Below, piece after piece: positions 14,450 through 20,837 of a stretch of 23,524 bases of DNA (the first letter of the stretch is position 1; every line of letters begins with the position of its first letter). The notes under the pieces were generated by a model. The model saw only the letters and a program-made list of their open reading frames with translations, did not search any database and was not told the DNA's origin. The stretch lies in IMG/VR virus record IMGVR_UViG_3300044637_001341, positions 1-23,524 of that record; one strand, 5' to 3'. Position numbers and translations under genes: made by a program. Source of the DNA: a virus.

Positions 14450-15930
14450 CGACGGCCTCGCGGAACCACGTCAATGCGCGGAACGCCGAACCGCCAACCC
14501 GTGGCTGCGTCGCCCGTGATCCGCATGTTGATCTGCCGGCCGGTGAGCCGCGTGTCGGTGCGCGCCGACAGCGAATACGGCCCCACGGTGGTGCGTGCGG
14601 CGTTGGGGTACAGGCGCGGGTAGAACGTTACCTCGACTTGGCCGGTCGTGGCCTCGTCGGGAATCAGCTGGCGAACGAAATACACGTCATCGCCGGTGCC
14701 GAGCTCCACCGGGCCGCCTTCGAGGAACGGCTCAACGCTGCCCGGGTACGCCCAACCGACCTCGTGCTGCCACACTTGGCCGTTGGGCGCCATCAGGATC
14801 GGGCGGTCGAACACGCCGCTGTCGTCGCCGGCGGTTCGCGCCAGCGTGCCGATCGTCCAGTGGTTCTCCCGGTAGCTCCAGGTCACGTAGCGGTCGTTCT
14901 CCGTGGACGACCCGGACGGGTAGTACCACGACACTTCGCCGAAAGTCGTGTTGACCACGGCGGCGACCTTCGAGATCTGCGAGCGGTTGATGTCGCCGAA
15001 CACGTAGTCGCCGACCTCACAGGGCAGCGGCTTCGTGTAGCCGTCGAAGATCCAGAACCCGGCCTCGCCCATCCAGACGGCGGAGGTGTCCAAGGCCGCG
15101 GCCGCGCCGGAGCCGACGATGCCGCAACCGGTCCCCACGCGGTCAAAGCCGAACACGAGCGGGGGGCCTTGGTAAACGCCGAACCACGCGTCCACGTCCG
15201 TGAGGTACAGCGTGCCGCCGCGGACCCGAAGGCCGCGCTTGAGGGTGCCGTTGGTCTGGAATTCGAAGTCGCCGGCCTGGTTCGTGCCCGAAGGCGTCCA
15301 CACCGTGTTGTTCTCTTGGTCGGACCACTGGATGCGGCGCGGGTTGCCGCCGGCGCCCAGGGCCACGAGGATGCGCTCGGCCGTGACGACGAGGGCGGTA
15401 CACGCCGTCGGCGAGTTGGTGATCGGCAAAGCATCGGCTGCGGTGTTGAGGCTCCACTCCACCAGCCGGCCGTCCGACGGCGACACCGCGACGAGGTTCT
15501 GGCCCCAGTTGTCGAGGCTCCAGATCGTGGCGTCCCAGATGCCCGAAACGGTCGTGGCCGGGCGGGCGTCGCCGTAGGTGCTGGAGCCGTAGGCGCCCGT
15601 GCCGTAGCCGTTGGCCGCGCCCGCATCCGCGCGCCCGGTCACGAACGACGCCGGCGTGATGTCGTAGAGCGTAATGCCGCCCTCGATGGCGTACAGGCCC
15701 GTGTGCGTGCCGACAGCGACCCCCCGCGTCGCGTTGTTCGCGCGCCAGGTGTAGAGGGCCCGCGGAGCGCCGGAAACCGTCGCCGTCAGCAGTTCACGCC
15801 AGCCACCCATGGGGCGGATGGCGGTCTGGTAGAAACGCACGAGGTTGGCGTCGTACCACCGGCCGGCGGAACTGTATTCAGTGCCGGAGCGGAACACCCC
15901 CGGCGGAAGTTTGAGCGGAAGCAGGGCCAT
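14446..15930 (-). CDS. P22 gp10-like hub / DNA-stabilisation protein candidate, 494 aa
   Basis: The opening, LPPGVFRSGTEYSSAGRWYDANLVRFYQTAIRPMGGW, is the kind of N-terminus I associate with phage stabilisation or tail-hub proteins related to P22 gp10. The body consists of repeated beta-strand blades (ALYTWRANNATRGVAVGTHT, NLVAVSPSDGRLVEWS, VVTAERILVALGAGG), suggesting a beta-propeller or barrel-rich protein; the end is also strand-rich. Such proteins plug the portal channel and carry the tail. It starts at ATG 15930 with GGAG upstream, 3 bases after the Rz1 stop, and its stop overlaps the next ATG by 4 bases. Family assignment is moderate; a general podovirus tail tube or nozzle protein is the alternative. 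Confidence 0.72.
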   Translation of the reverse strand: MALLPLKLPPGVFRSGTEYSSAGRWYDANLVRFYQTAIRPMGGWRELLTATVSGAPRALYTWRANNATRGVAVGTHTGLYAIEGGITLYDITPASFVTGRADAGAANGYGTGAYGSSTYGDARPATTVSGIWDATIWSLDNWGQNLVAVSPSDGRLVEWSLNTAADALPITNSPTACTALVVTAERILVALGAGGNPRRIQWSDQENNTVWTPSGTNQAGDFEFQTNGTLKRGLRVRGGTLYLTDVDAWFGVYQGPPLVFGFDRVGTGCGIVGSGAAAALDTSAVWMGEAGFWIFDGYTKPLPCEVGDYVFGDINRSQISKVAAVVNTTFGEVSWYYPSGSSTENDRYVTWSYRENHWTIGTLARTAGDDSGVFDRPILMAPNGQVWQHEVGWAYPGSVEPFLEGGPVELGTGDDVYFVRQLIPDEATTGQVEVTFYPRLYPNAARTTVGPYSLSARTDTRLTGRQINMRITGDAATGWRFGVPRIDVVPRGRR

Positions 15931-15933
15931 GGC

Positions 15934-16215
15934 TCACTCCGCCGGCGGGTGCGTGGCGCGGATCTCGGCCAGCTTCTTGTACGCGCCGCGGCCCCAAGTC
16001 TGGAGATCGAGGAGCAGCTGCGCCAAGTCGTCGTTGGTCGCTTCTTCGGCCAGCACGGGCTCTTCCACCGGCTCCGTGAGAGCCAGCGGCACCGGCTGGG
16101 GCACCGGGACGTTGACGCGCTCGGTGCGCGTTGCGACCGTCTTACCGCCGCAGGCGGTCAGCGACAGCAGCAGGCACAGGAGTAGCAGCCCACGCAGCAG
16201 CATCGGGATCTTCAC
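15934..16215 (-). CDS. Rz1: Outer-membrane spanin lipoprotein (Rz1-like)
   Basis: 93 residues with a lipoprotein signal: M-K-I-P, hydrophobic LLLLCLLLSL, and lipobox LTAC with Cys22 as the predicted lipidated residue after cleavage. The mature 72 residues start GGKTVATRTERVNVPVPQPVP, rich in Pro and Val, then an acidic middle and a helical C-terminus. This fits Rz1, the outer-membrane half of the spanin that fuses inner and outer membranes in the last step of lysis, so the host has an outer membrane. The GTG at 16215 is preferred over ATG 16203 because of GAGG 6 bases upstream and the usual M-K signal start. The first 74 bases overlap the Rz gene in another frame, the standard Rz/Rz1 layout. 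Confidence 0.9.
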   Translation of the reverse strand: MKIPMLLRGLLLLCLLLSLTACGGKTVATRTERVNVPVPQPVPLALTEPVEEPVLAEEATNDDLAQLLLDLQTWGRGAYKKLAEIRATHPPAE

Positions 16216-16525
16216 GGTACACCTCGTCCAGTTCTCGCTTGAGCCGGGCGTTTTCAGCCGCCAGGCGCGCTTGTTCTCGTGCATATCGGGCCACGCCGCC
16301 CTCGGCGGCGTCGCGCCAGCCGTTGGCGATCGCGGCCCAGCGCTGGTTCTCGGTGCGCAGCTGGAGCACGGCGGCTTCGCTGCCTTTGAGGGCCTGCTCC
16401 AGCTGGCCGATGCGCTCCGAGCGCTTGGCGGTGGCGTCTTCACGGCCCTTGAGGTACGCGCCGCCGAGGCCGGCCAGCACGATGACGAAAGCCGCGAGGT
16501 ACTTAATTGCGAACGGGGGGAGCAT
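16142..16525 (-). CDS. Rz: Inner-membrane spanin (Rz-like)
   Basis: 127 residues. One N-terminal membrane segment, about residues 6-25 (AIKYLAAFVIVLAGLGGAYL), precedes a long periplasmic, charged, coiled-coil-prone domain (ERIGQLEQALKGSEAAVLQL, EQARLAAENARLKRELDEVY) and ends PVPAAVADRLRR. That is the architecture of Rz, which binds the outer-membrane Rz1 through its C-terminus to bridge the envelope. The ATG at 16525 has GGAG 7 bases upstream. It overlaps the upstream holin candidate by 23 bases and the Rz1 gene by 74 bases. Confidence 0.88.
   Translation of the reverse strand: MLPPFAIKYLAAFVIVLAGLGGAYLKGREDATAKRSERIGQLEQALKGSEAAVLQLRTENQRWAAIANGWRDAAEGGVARYAREQARLAAENARLKRELDEVYREDPDAAAWAATPVPAAVADRLRR
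16222..16225 (-). promoter_or_regulatory. Ribosome binding site for Rz1 inside Rz
   Basis: GAGG on the minus strand lies 6 bases before the GTG at 16215 and within the Rz coding region. It supports GTG 16215 as the Rz1 start; the downstream ATG 16203 would be 18 bases from it. Confidence 0.55.
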
Positions 16526-16853
16526 CGTCGGACTCCGGGTGTGGGGGCACGGCGCCGCCCATGCGCTTGATCTCGGCCTCCAAGGCGATGATGCGGATGC
16601 CCAGGCGGACGGAGCGGTTCTGCTCGGTGTGCAGCTGCGCGCGGAGGCGGTCGTTGTCGGATTCGAGGTTCTTCAATCGGGCCTCCAGCGTCTCGACGCG
16701 CTCGGCAAGGCCTTGCACCAGCGTGACGTTGGCGGCGTTCTCGGCACTGTCGCGGCGGTGGCCCGTCCACCAGTCGTAGAACTTCGTGGCCAGCGTGCCG
16801 CCGACGGCTCCGCCGATCAACCCGAGTTCCGTGCCGTATCCGCCCTCGAACAT
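16503..16853 (-). CDS. Holin candidate: one membrane segment plus coiled coil, 116 aa
   Basis: The N-terminus contains one glycine-rich hydrophobic stretch, about residues 9-28 (ELGLIGGAVGGTLATKFYDW), ending in a Trp/Tyr belt. The remainder is a long heptad-like coiled coil (LAERVETLEARLKNLESDND, AQLHTEQNRSVRLG, IIALEAEI) and a polar tail. It is encoded between the endolysin and the Rz spanin, where a holin is expected, and the endolysin has no export signal. A single membrane pass is unusual for classical holins but known in class III and pinholin-like proteins. The start is GTG 16856 or ATG 16853 (GTGATG, overlapping the endolysin stop); ATG is chosen. It could instead be a regulator or structural membrane protein of the cassette. 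Confidence 0.65.
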   Translation of the reverse strand: MFEGGYGTELGLIGGAVGGTLATKFYDWWTGHRRDSAENAANVTLVQGLAERVETLEARLKNLESDNDRLRAQLHTEQNRSVRLGIRIIALEAEIKRMGGAVPPHPESDDAPPVRN

Positions 16854-17443
16854 CACGCTACCCCCAGATCCGCCTTGTATTTGTCCAAGAGCTCCTTGCG
16901 GTGCTCCAGCCCGTTGCGACCGCCGTTGATGCGCCGCGTGATCTCCACCAGGTCGTCCTTGTCGGCGAACTCGTTCAGCCCGCGGGACTTCCAATACCAG
17001 CCCGCGGAGTGCGCGGCCAACTCCGGCGATTCTAGCAGCTGCGGGTTGCCAATGAGGCGGCCGCCCAGGCCGAGCACCTTCGCGACCTCCGAGTAGTTGG
17101 CCCGGCCGGTGATCTGGATCAGGCCGCGGCCGATGAACCGCCAGCCGTCCCCGGGCTCGGTGTTGCCGAGGTTCTCGGCGCCCCACTTGCCCCCATAGAT
17201 GGCGTTGGCGATCGCCTCTTGGTTGGCCGGCTGGGTGGCGGTGCGGCCGTGGCGGCGGGCTTCCTCGGGGGAGATGCGCTTCGGGAAGGAGCGCAGCAGG
17301 GCTTCGACGGAGTAGTTCAGGCTCTCGCGCGTGGCGCGAAAGCCGTTGCTCTCGTGGTCGATCTGCGCAAGAAAGTGGGCCTTGCGCAGCGCCGTGTTGA
17401 TGCCGAACTTGCCCATGGCGTCGCGGATGTGTCGGTCGATCAC
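16853..17443 (-). CDS. Endolysin, GH19 chitinase-like lysozyme
   Basis: 196 residues of a GH19 muramidase/chitinase-type domain that would cut peptidoglycan. Key signs are FLAQIDHESNGF with the likely acid Glu31, TRESLNYS (Glu40), the RFIGRGLIQITGRANY motif shared by GH19 enzymes, and the terminal RRINGGRNGLEHRKEL. Length is typical of a single-domain phage endolysin; there is no separate cell-wall-binding domain and no signal peptide, so release should depend on a holin. The start is GTG 17443, preceded by AAGGAA; a later ATG at 17416 would remove the first helix. It lies 9 bases after the preceding stop and overlaps the holin candidate by one base. Confidence 0.9.
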   Translation of the reverse strand: MIDRHIRDAMGKFGINTALRKAHFLAQIDHESNGFRATRESLNYSVEALLRSFPKRISPEEARRHGRTATQPANQEAIANAIYGGKWGAENLGNTEPGDGWRFIGRGLIQITGRANYSEVAKVLGLGGRLIGNPQLLESPELAAHSAGWYWKSRGLNEFADKDDLVEITRRINGGRNGLEHRKELLDKYKADLGVA

Positions 17444-17452
17444 GGTGTTTCC

Positions 17453-17878
17453 TTACGTCGTCATGGTGAATTCGGCGGACGCCACGATCGTGGTGCCTCC
17501 GAAGGGGCGGATCTCAAGGCGGATGACGCTGCCCGACCACCCAAAGCGCGCGAAGTCTCGCTGCACGTTGAGGCGGTACCAGGTGTCGGGATCCGGGGAA
17601 AAACTGCTAAGCGCGGGGTCTTGCGGAAGTCCAGAGACAACCGTGAGCCGAACCTCGTAGTTTTCGCCGGGGAAGGGAGGCGCAGCCACAGGGCTCTGCG
17701 TCCACCACTCGCCCGCGATGTTGAGGGTCAAGCCCGAAGTGCCAGGCTCCGTGGCCGTCAGCGTTCCGGTAGTTTGGAACTGCAAGGCGTTCAAGTTGTT
17801 GACGTTGCGGCGAATGTTCCGGTTCGCCAGCCGAACGCCGCCCAGCTGCCGGCCCAAGAAGGTCTGGAGGATGCTCAC
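17453..17878 (-). CDS. Virion-type beta-rich protein of unknown function, 141 aa
   Basis: No recognised family. The N-terminus is SILQTFLGRQLGGVRLANRN, a short helix, and the remainder alternates beta strands: TGTLTATEPGTSGLTLNIAG, ENYEVRLTVVSGLPQDPALS, WYRLNVQRDFARFGWSGSVI, RLEIRPFGGTTIV. This suggests a beta-sandwich, perhaps a carbohydrate-binding or fibre-tip domain, but that is inference. The GTG at 17878 begins 1 base after the upstream stop (TGACGTG), with only a weak GGGTGG upstream. Third-codon-position GC appears lower than in neighbouring genes. It sits between the fibre-like gene and the endolysin. Confidence 0.7.
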   Translation of the reverse strand: MSILQTFLGRQLGGVRLANRNIRRNVNNLNALQFQTTGTLTATEPGTSGLTLNIAGEWWTQSPVAAPPFPGENYEVRLTVVSGLPQDPALSSFSPDPDTWYRLNVQRDFARFGWSGSVIRLEIRPFGGTTIVASAEFTMTT

Positions 17879-17879
17879 G

Positions 17880-18488
17880 TCAAGCCACCCGCCAAGTGTC
17901 GGCCACTCCCGGCACCTTGAGCAGCGAGCGGATACTGGCGGCTTGGAGGGTGTAGCTCCCCGACGCCGCACCGTCCAGCAGCGTCACGCCGGCGCCAGGC
18001 GCCACGGTGACGACGCCGCTGGTGCCGTGGTTCATCAGGCTGATAGCCGCCCCGTCGCGCCAGCTGACGCTCGACTCCGGCGGAATCGTCCACGTCGGGG
18101 TGGCCGTGCTCGTCTTGGCCACCATGCGGCCGTGGTCCGTGGCCGTGAAGGTGTAGTTGGAGTTCTGCACCGTCGGCGGGACGTCGCGGAGGTTGCCGCG
18201 CACGTCGGTCTGCTCGTCCGTGCGGCCGAAGAACACTTCGTCGGCGTCGCTGGTGATGGCGACGTTCGTAGTGGCCGCGGGCTGGAGCGTCTTGAAGCGG
18301 AGTTGGTTGCTCGTCTTCGACTCGAACAACGTGGCGCCGGCGCCGACGTTGGCGCCGGTCAGGTCCAGCGCCGTCTTCAACTGCGTGTCGATCGTGTCGA
18401 AGTTGGCGTTTAGGAACCCGCCCCAGGTGTCAACGTCACCCGAGACGGTCGGCTTGGCGAAGTTGAAGTTCGGAGTGAAAGTCGGCAC
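17880..18488 (-). CDS. Fibre-like tail protein, 202 aa
   Basis: The N-terminus contains FTPNFNFAKPTVSGD followed by DTWGGFLNANFDTID, a signature I know from the start of many phage tail-fibre and collar proteins. The rest is strand-rich (NYTFTATDHGRMVAKTS, TSGVVTVAPGAGVTLLDGAA, SYTLQAASIRSLLKVPG), with the repeat-like texture of a trimeric beta-helical or knob domain. Length is short for a full fibre, so it may be a collar whisker or a fibre anchor. It starts at GTG 18488, two bases after the adaptor stop, without a good Shine-Dalgarno and with no alternative ATG; coupled translation is likely. The stop TGA lies 1 base from the next GTG. Confidence 0.75.
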   Translation of the reverse strand: MPTFTPNFNFAKPTVSGDVDTWGGFLNANFDTIDTQLKTALDLTGANVGAGATLFESKTSNQLRFKTLQPAATTNVAITSDADEVFFGRTDEQTDVRGNLRDVPPTVQNSNYTFTATDHGRMVAKTSTATPTWTIPPESSVSWRDGAAISLMNHGTSGVVTVAPGAGVTLLDGAASGSYTLQAASIRSLLKVPGVADTWRVA

Positions 18489-18490
18489 GG

Positions 18491-19111
18491 TCAGGGCCCC
18501 ACTTTGCGGCTGCGGATGCGGAGGGTGCTGCCACCAAACTCCGCGCGTTCGTTGTCGAGGCGCAGATCGTCCAGCGCGCGCTGGAGCAGATCGGCCCACG
18601 TCTGGACCCGGGCGTCGTCCTGCAAGTACGGCGCGGACTGGACCAGCGCGCCGTACAGGTAGATCTCCGGCGCTCGCGAGAGCAGCCAGTTCGTCGCCAA
18701 GCTGGCGCCCAAGCGCGGGATCCGCGCGTAGTAGTCCACTTGGACATCGTTCGAACCGCTCAACCGCGGCGCCAGCCGGATGTTGGTGCCCGCGATCGTG
18801 TAGAGGTCGGCCTGGGTGCCGTTGCTCCACTGGTCGGAGGCCAGCGCTTCCTGCGGCGTTACGTAGTGCAGGACGGCGTTGTTGCGGCTCGTGTCGCGAA
18901 CCGTCACGAGTTCCGCCATGTCTGCCGGCAAGGCAGCAACGCCGTTCGTGGCCGTCAGCGTGGTCGTGGTCCACATCTCGCGGGTGCGGATGTTCTTGTC
19001 GAAGTACGACTCCGCCAACCCGATGAACGTCGGGATCACCGGGGCGAGATCCTGGCGGTTCAGCCAGTCGCCGATGGCGGTTCGCAGAGCGTCGTAGTTG
19101 GCGAAGGACAT
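18491..19111 (-). CDS. Head-tail adaptor protein, 206 aa
   Basis: The start, MSFANYDALRTAIGDWLNRQDLAPVIPTFIGLAESYFDKN, is the familiar opening of phage adaptor proteins that sit under the portal (P22 gp4-like/gp6-like position and fold). The sequence continues with helices and short strands (ALPADMAELVTVRDTSRNNA, NDVQVDYYARIPRLG) and ends in a helical RALDDLRLDNERAEFGG segment. Adaptors join the portal ring to the tail machinery. The ATG at 19111 overlaps the preceding stop by one base (TGATG). The position after capsid and completion genes fits this role. Confidence 0.82.
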   Translation of the reverse strand: MSFANYDALRTAIGDWLNRQDLAPVIPTFIGLAESYFDKNIRTREMWTTTTLTATNGVAALPADMAELVTVRDTSRNNAVLHYVTPQEALASDQWSNGTQADLYTIAGTNIRLAPRLSGSNDVQVDYYARIPRLGASLATNWLLSRAPEIYLYGALVQSAPYLQDDARVQTWADLLQRALDDLRLDNERAEFGGSTLRIRSRKVGP

Positions 19112-19422
19112 CAGATGCGCCCCGGGCGAGTGCGGAATTTGGCGTTGGCCGGGTCATTCAGCCAACGGCGGACGAAAGCCTCGTCCTTGTCTTTGCCGGA
19201 GGCCACCCACTCAGCGTAGATCGCCATCGGGATCGAAGCGACCTTCTTGCCGTCGCCCCACCGATCAAGGCTCGTGTGGGCGTTGAACTGGGCCTGGGCG
19301 CTCTCCACAATGCCCTCCACGTCCTGCTTCTTCTCCAGAACAAAGCTCTGGCCGTCGTCGCTGCCGTGGAAGATCGTGCGGATGCCCGTCAGGGGGTCGT
19401 AGCTGAATTCGCGAGCAGACAT
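19111..19422 (-). CDS. Conserved podovirus virion-region protein, 103 aa
   Basis: Opens SAREFSYDPLTGIRTIFHGS and ends RRWLNDPANAKFRTRPGRI. I recall the FSYDPLTG...F and the ending RWLNDP...FRTRPGR as a widespread small protein encoded between capsid and adaptor genes of many podoviruses, but no function is attached to it that I know of. The middle includes KKVASIPMAIYAEWVASGKD, helical. The ATG at 19422 follows AGGTAG, and the stop overlaps the adaptor start by one base. The context suggests a virion component or an assembly factor at the capsid vertex. Confidence 0.8.
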   Translation of the reverse strand: MSAREFSYDPLTGIRTIFHGSDDGQSFVLEKKQDVEGIVESAQAQFNAHTSLDRWGDGKKVASIPMAIYAEWVASGKDKDEAFVRRWLNDPANAKFRTRPGRI

Positions 19423-19431
19423 GGTGCTACC

Positions 19432-19791
19432 TCAGATGCCCGGGCGCGAAACGGCGATCGCGGTGAAGGTGAACGTCGGCGACGTGCCGGCGATGACCCA
19501 CCGGAGGCGGATGCGGCGATGCGTGGCACCGTGGGTGCCGGGGACGATGGCCAAACGCTGCTGGCCTGCGGCCGTCAGCTGCGCGCCAGCCACGACGGGG
19601 AACCACGTGGTGCCGTCAGCCGACTCTTCGAGCGACAGGTTGAGCGTCGGCGTGGTGCCGCCGGCGGCCGTCACGTTGACGCAGACGGTGACGTTGCCGT
19701 TGTCGTTGGCGAACGGGATCTCCTGCTGGCCGCTGGTGGTGCGGGCCGCGGAGCTCAGAAAGGGGCTTTGCAGATAGATCGAATTGTTCAC
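19432..19791 (-). CDS. Small beta-sandwich virion-type protein, 119 aa
   Basis: The sequence is almost all beta strands: GNVTVCVNVTAAGGTTPTLN, LSLEESADGTTWFPVVAGAQ, RRIRLRWVIAGTSPTFTFTA. The pattern 'ESADGTTWFPV' is typical of small phage proteins with an immunoglobulin-like or jelly-roll fold encoded right after the major capsid gene. It may be a head decoration or completion protein; I cannot decide. The GTG at 19791 is preceded by GGAG with 6 bases between. A strong hairpin separates it from the capsid gene, which probably lowers its expression relative to the capsid. Confidence 0.75.
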   Translation of the reverse strand: MNNSIYLQSPFLSSAARTTSGQQEIPFANDNGNVTVCVNVTAAGGTTPTLNLSLEESADGTTWFPVVAGAQLTAAGQQRLAIVPGTHGATHRRIRLRWVIAGTSPTFTFTAIAVSRPGI

Positions 19792-19813
19792 GGCTGGCTC
19801 CAGTTACGCGAAA

Positions 19814-19839
19814 GCTCCGGGGGCCGAAACCCCCGGAGC
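19814..19839 (-). terminator. 10-bp perfect hairpin downstream of the major capsid gene
   Basis: GCTCCGGGGG (19814-19823) pairs perfectly with CCCCCGGAGC (19830-19839) around a 6-base loop. On the minus strand the hairpin is followed by TTTCGCG, so the T tract is short. It lies in the 64-base gap between the capsid stop and the next gene. A leaky terminator or an mRNA-stabilising 3' structure here would raise capsid output over downstream genes. Confidence 0.7.
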
Positions 19840-19855
19840 GCAACACCCGAGCCGC

Positions 19856-20827
19856 TTACGCGGTGGTCAGGTCCGCAACGATGCCGTGGGCGGCCTCGTT
19901 CTTCATCTTGATGCCCCACTCCACGATCAGCATGCGCTTCTCGGCGTCGCCGGTCTTGGCGAGCGGAATGGTCTGCATCGGACGCAGGGTGGCGATCGCC
20001 GCGTATTCCGGGTCGAGCAGGAACGCATCGCGCTCGCGCTGGAAGCGGTTCGGGACGATCGTCAGGTTGCCGAAGTCGGACACGTAGACATCGGCGGCGC
20101 CGATGATCGTGGTCGGCTTGGCGCCCTGCGCGTTGTAGCGGATGTCAGCGATGCCCGTGAAGCCCGACGCAACGCCCTTGTTGAAGGGGCCCACCATCAG
20201 GATCTTGAGCTTCGCGCCGCTGTTGTAGCACGACTGGATGCCGCCCTTGAGCAGCGTCTCGGTGAACGGACGCTGGTTCGGAGCGGTGGCGTCGGTGGCC
20301 GCGGCCGACGGGATGCCGTTGGTCAGCGTGCCGTTGGCGCCGCCGGTGCCGCGCGAGACGTTCGAGGTCAGCCACGCCGGGACGCCCGCCGAACGGCGCG
20401 GGGTCGTGGTGTTGCCGACGACGCCGGCCTGGTTGGCCAGCGACATGCGCTCCATGTCGCGCTTCATCTCGGCGCCGCGCTTGGCCGTCTGGTACGCGAG
20501 CTCGGTGGCGCGACCGGCCCTGTCCACGGCGTCGAGCGTGCCGGAGACGATGATGGTCTTGCGCGAGATCTGCGTGTAGTTGCCCAGGCGGACGGTCGGG
20601 GTCGGCGTGGCGAACGCGGCCTCGTCACCTTCCACGACGGCGTTGTTGTCCACGGCGGCGTCGAGGGCGTCGGTCTGCCACTCGAACAGAGTGTTCTTGA
20701 CCTTTTCCTTCGACACGTTCGAAACGAACGGCGTCTCCTCGGGGGAGATGTTGTAGATGACGTTCGAGAGGTCTTCGCGAACGCCGACGGCGGTGAAGCG
20801 GGTATAGGTACCGGCAACGATGGCCAT
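19856..20827 (-). CDS. Major capsid protein (DUF5309 / SU10-type)
   Basis: 323 residues. The N-terminus, TYTRFTAVGVREDLSNVIYN followed by SPEETPFVS, is the conserved start of the DUF5309 family, which includes the SU10-type major capsid proteins with HK97 fold. The next section (VKNTLFEWQTDALDAAVDNN, YTQISRKTIIVSGTLDAVDR) and the late DVYVSDFGNLTIVPNRF segment also fit this family. Length is in the usual range. The ATG at 20827 has AAGGA 8 bases upstream. It is flanked by the scaffold gene upstream and a strong hairpin downstream, as expected for the most abundant virion protein. Confidence 0.9.
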   Translation of the reverse strand: MAIVAGTYTRFTAVGVREDLSNVIYNISPEETPFVSNVSKEKVKNTLFEWQTDALDAAVDNNAVVEGDEAAFATPTPTVRLGNYTQISRKTIIVSGTLDAVDRAGRATELAYQTAKRGAEMKRDMERMSLANQAGVVGNTTTPRRSAGVPAWLTSNVSRGTGGANGTLTNGIPSAAATDATAPNQRPFTETLLKGGIQSCYNSGAKLKILMVGPFNKGVASGFTGIADIRYNAQGAKPTTIIGAADVYVSDFGNLTIVPNRFQRERDAFLLDPEYAAIATLRPMQTIPLAKTGDAEKRMLIVEWGIKMKNEAAHGIVADLTTA

Positions 20828-20837
20828 GGGTGAGTCC

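Noticed and set aside
11728-16185. Plus-strand open frames of 571, 403 and 515 codons opposite tail and spanin genes
   Set aside because: Shadows of the minus-strand operon; they cross several real gene boundaries, which true genes would not.
15934-16770. 278-codon frame containing the Rz1 gene
   Set aside because: Only the last 94 codons show the lipoprotein signal and a ribosome binding site; the upstream part is out-of-frame sequence of the Rz and holin-candidate genes.
17880-19157. 425-codon frame spanning the fibre-like and adaptor genes
   Set aside because: The N-terminal part is the adaptor gene read out of frame; the recognisable fibre signature starts at GTG 18488.
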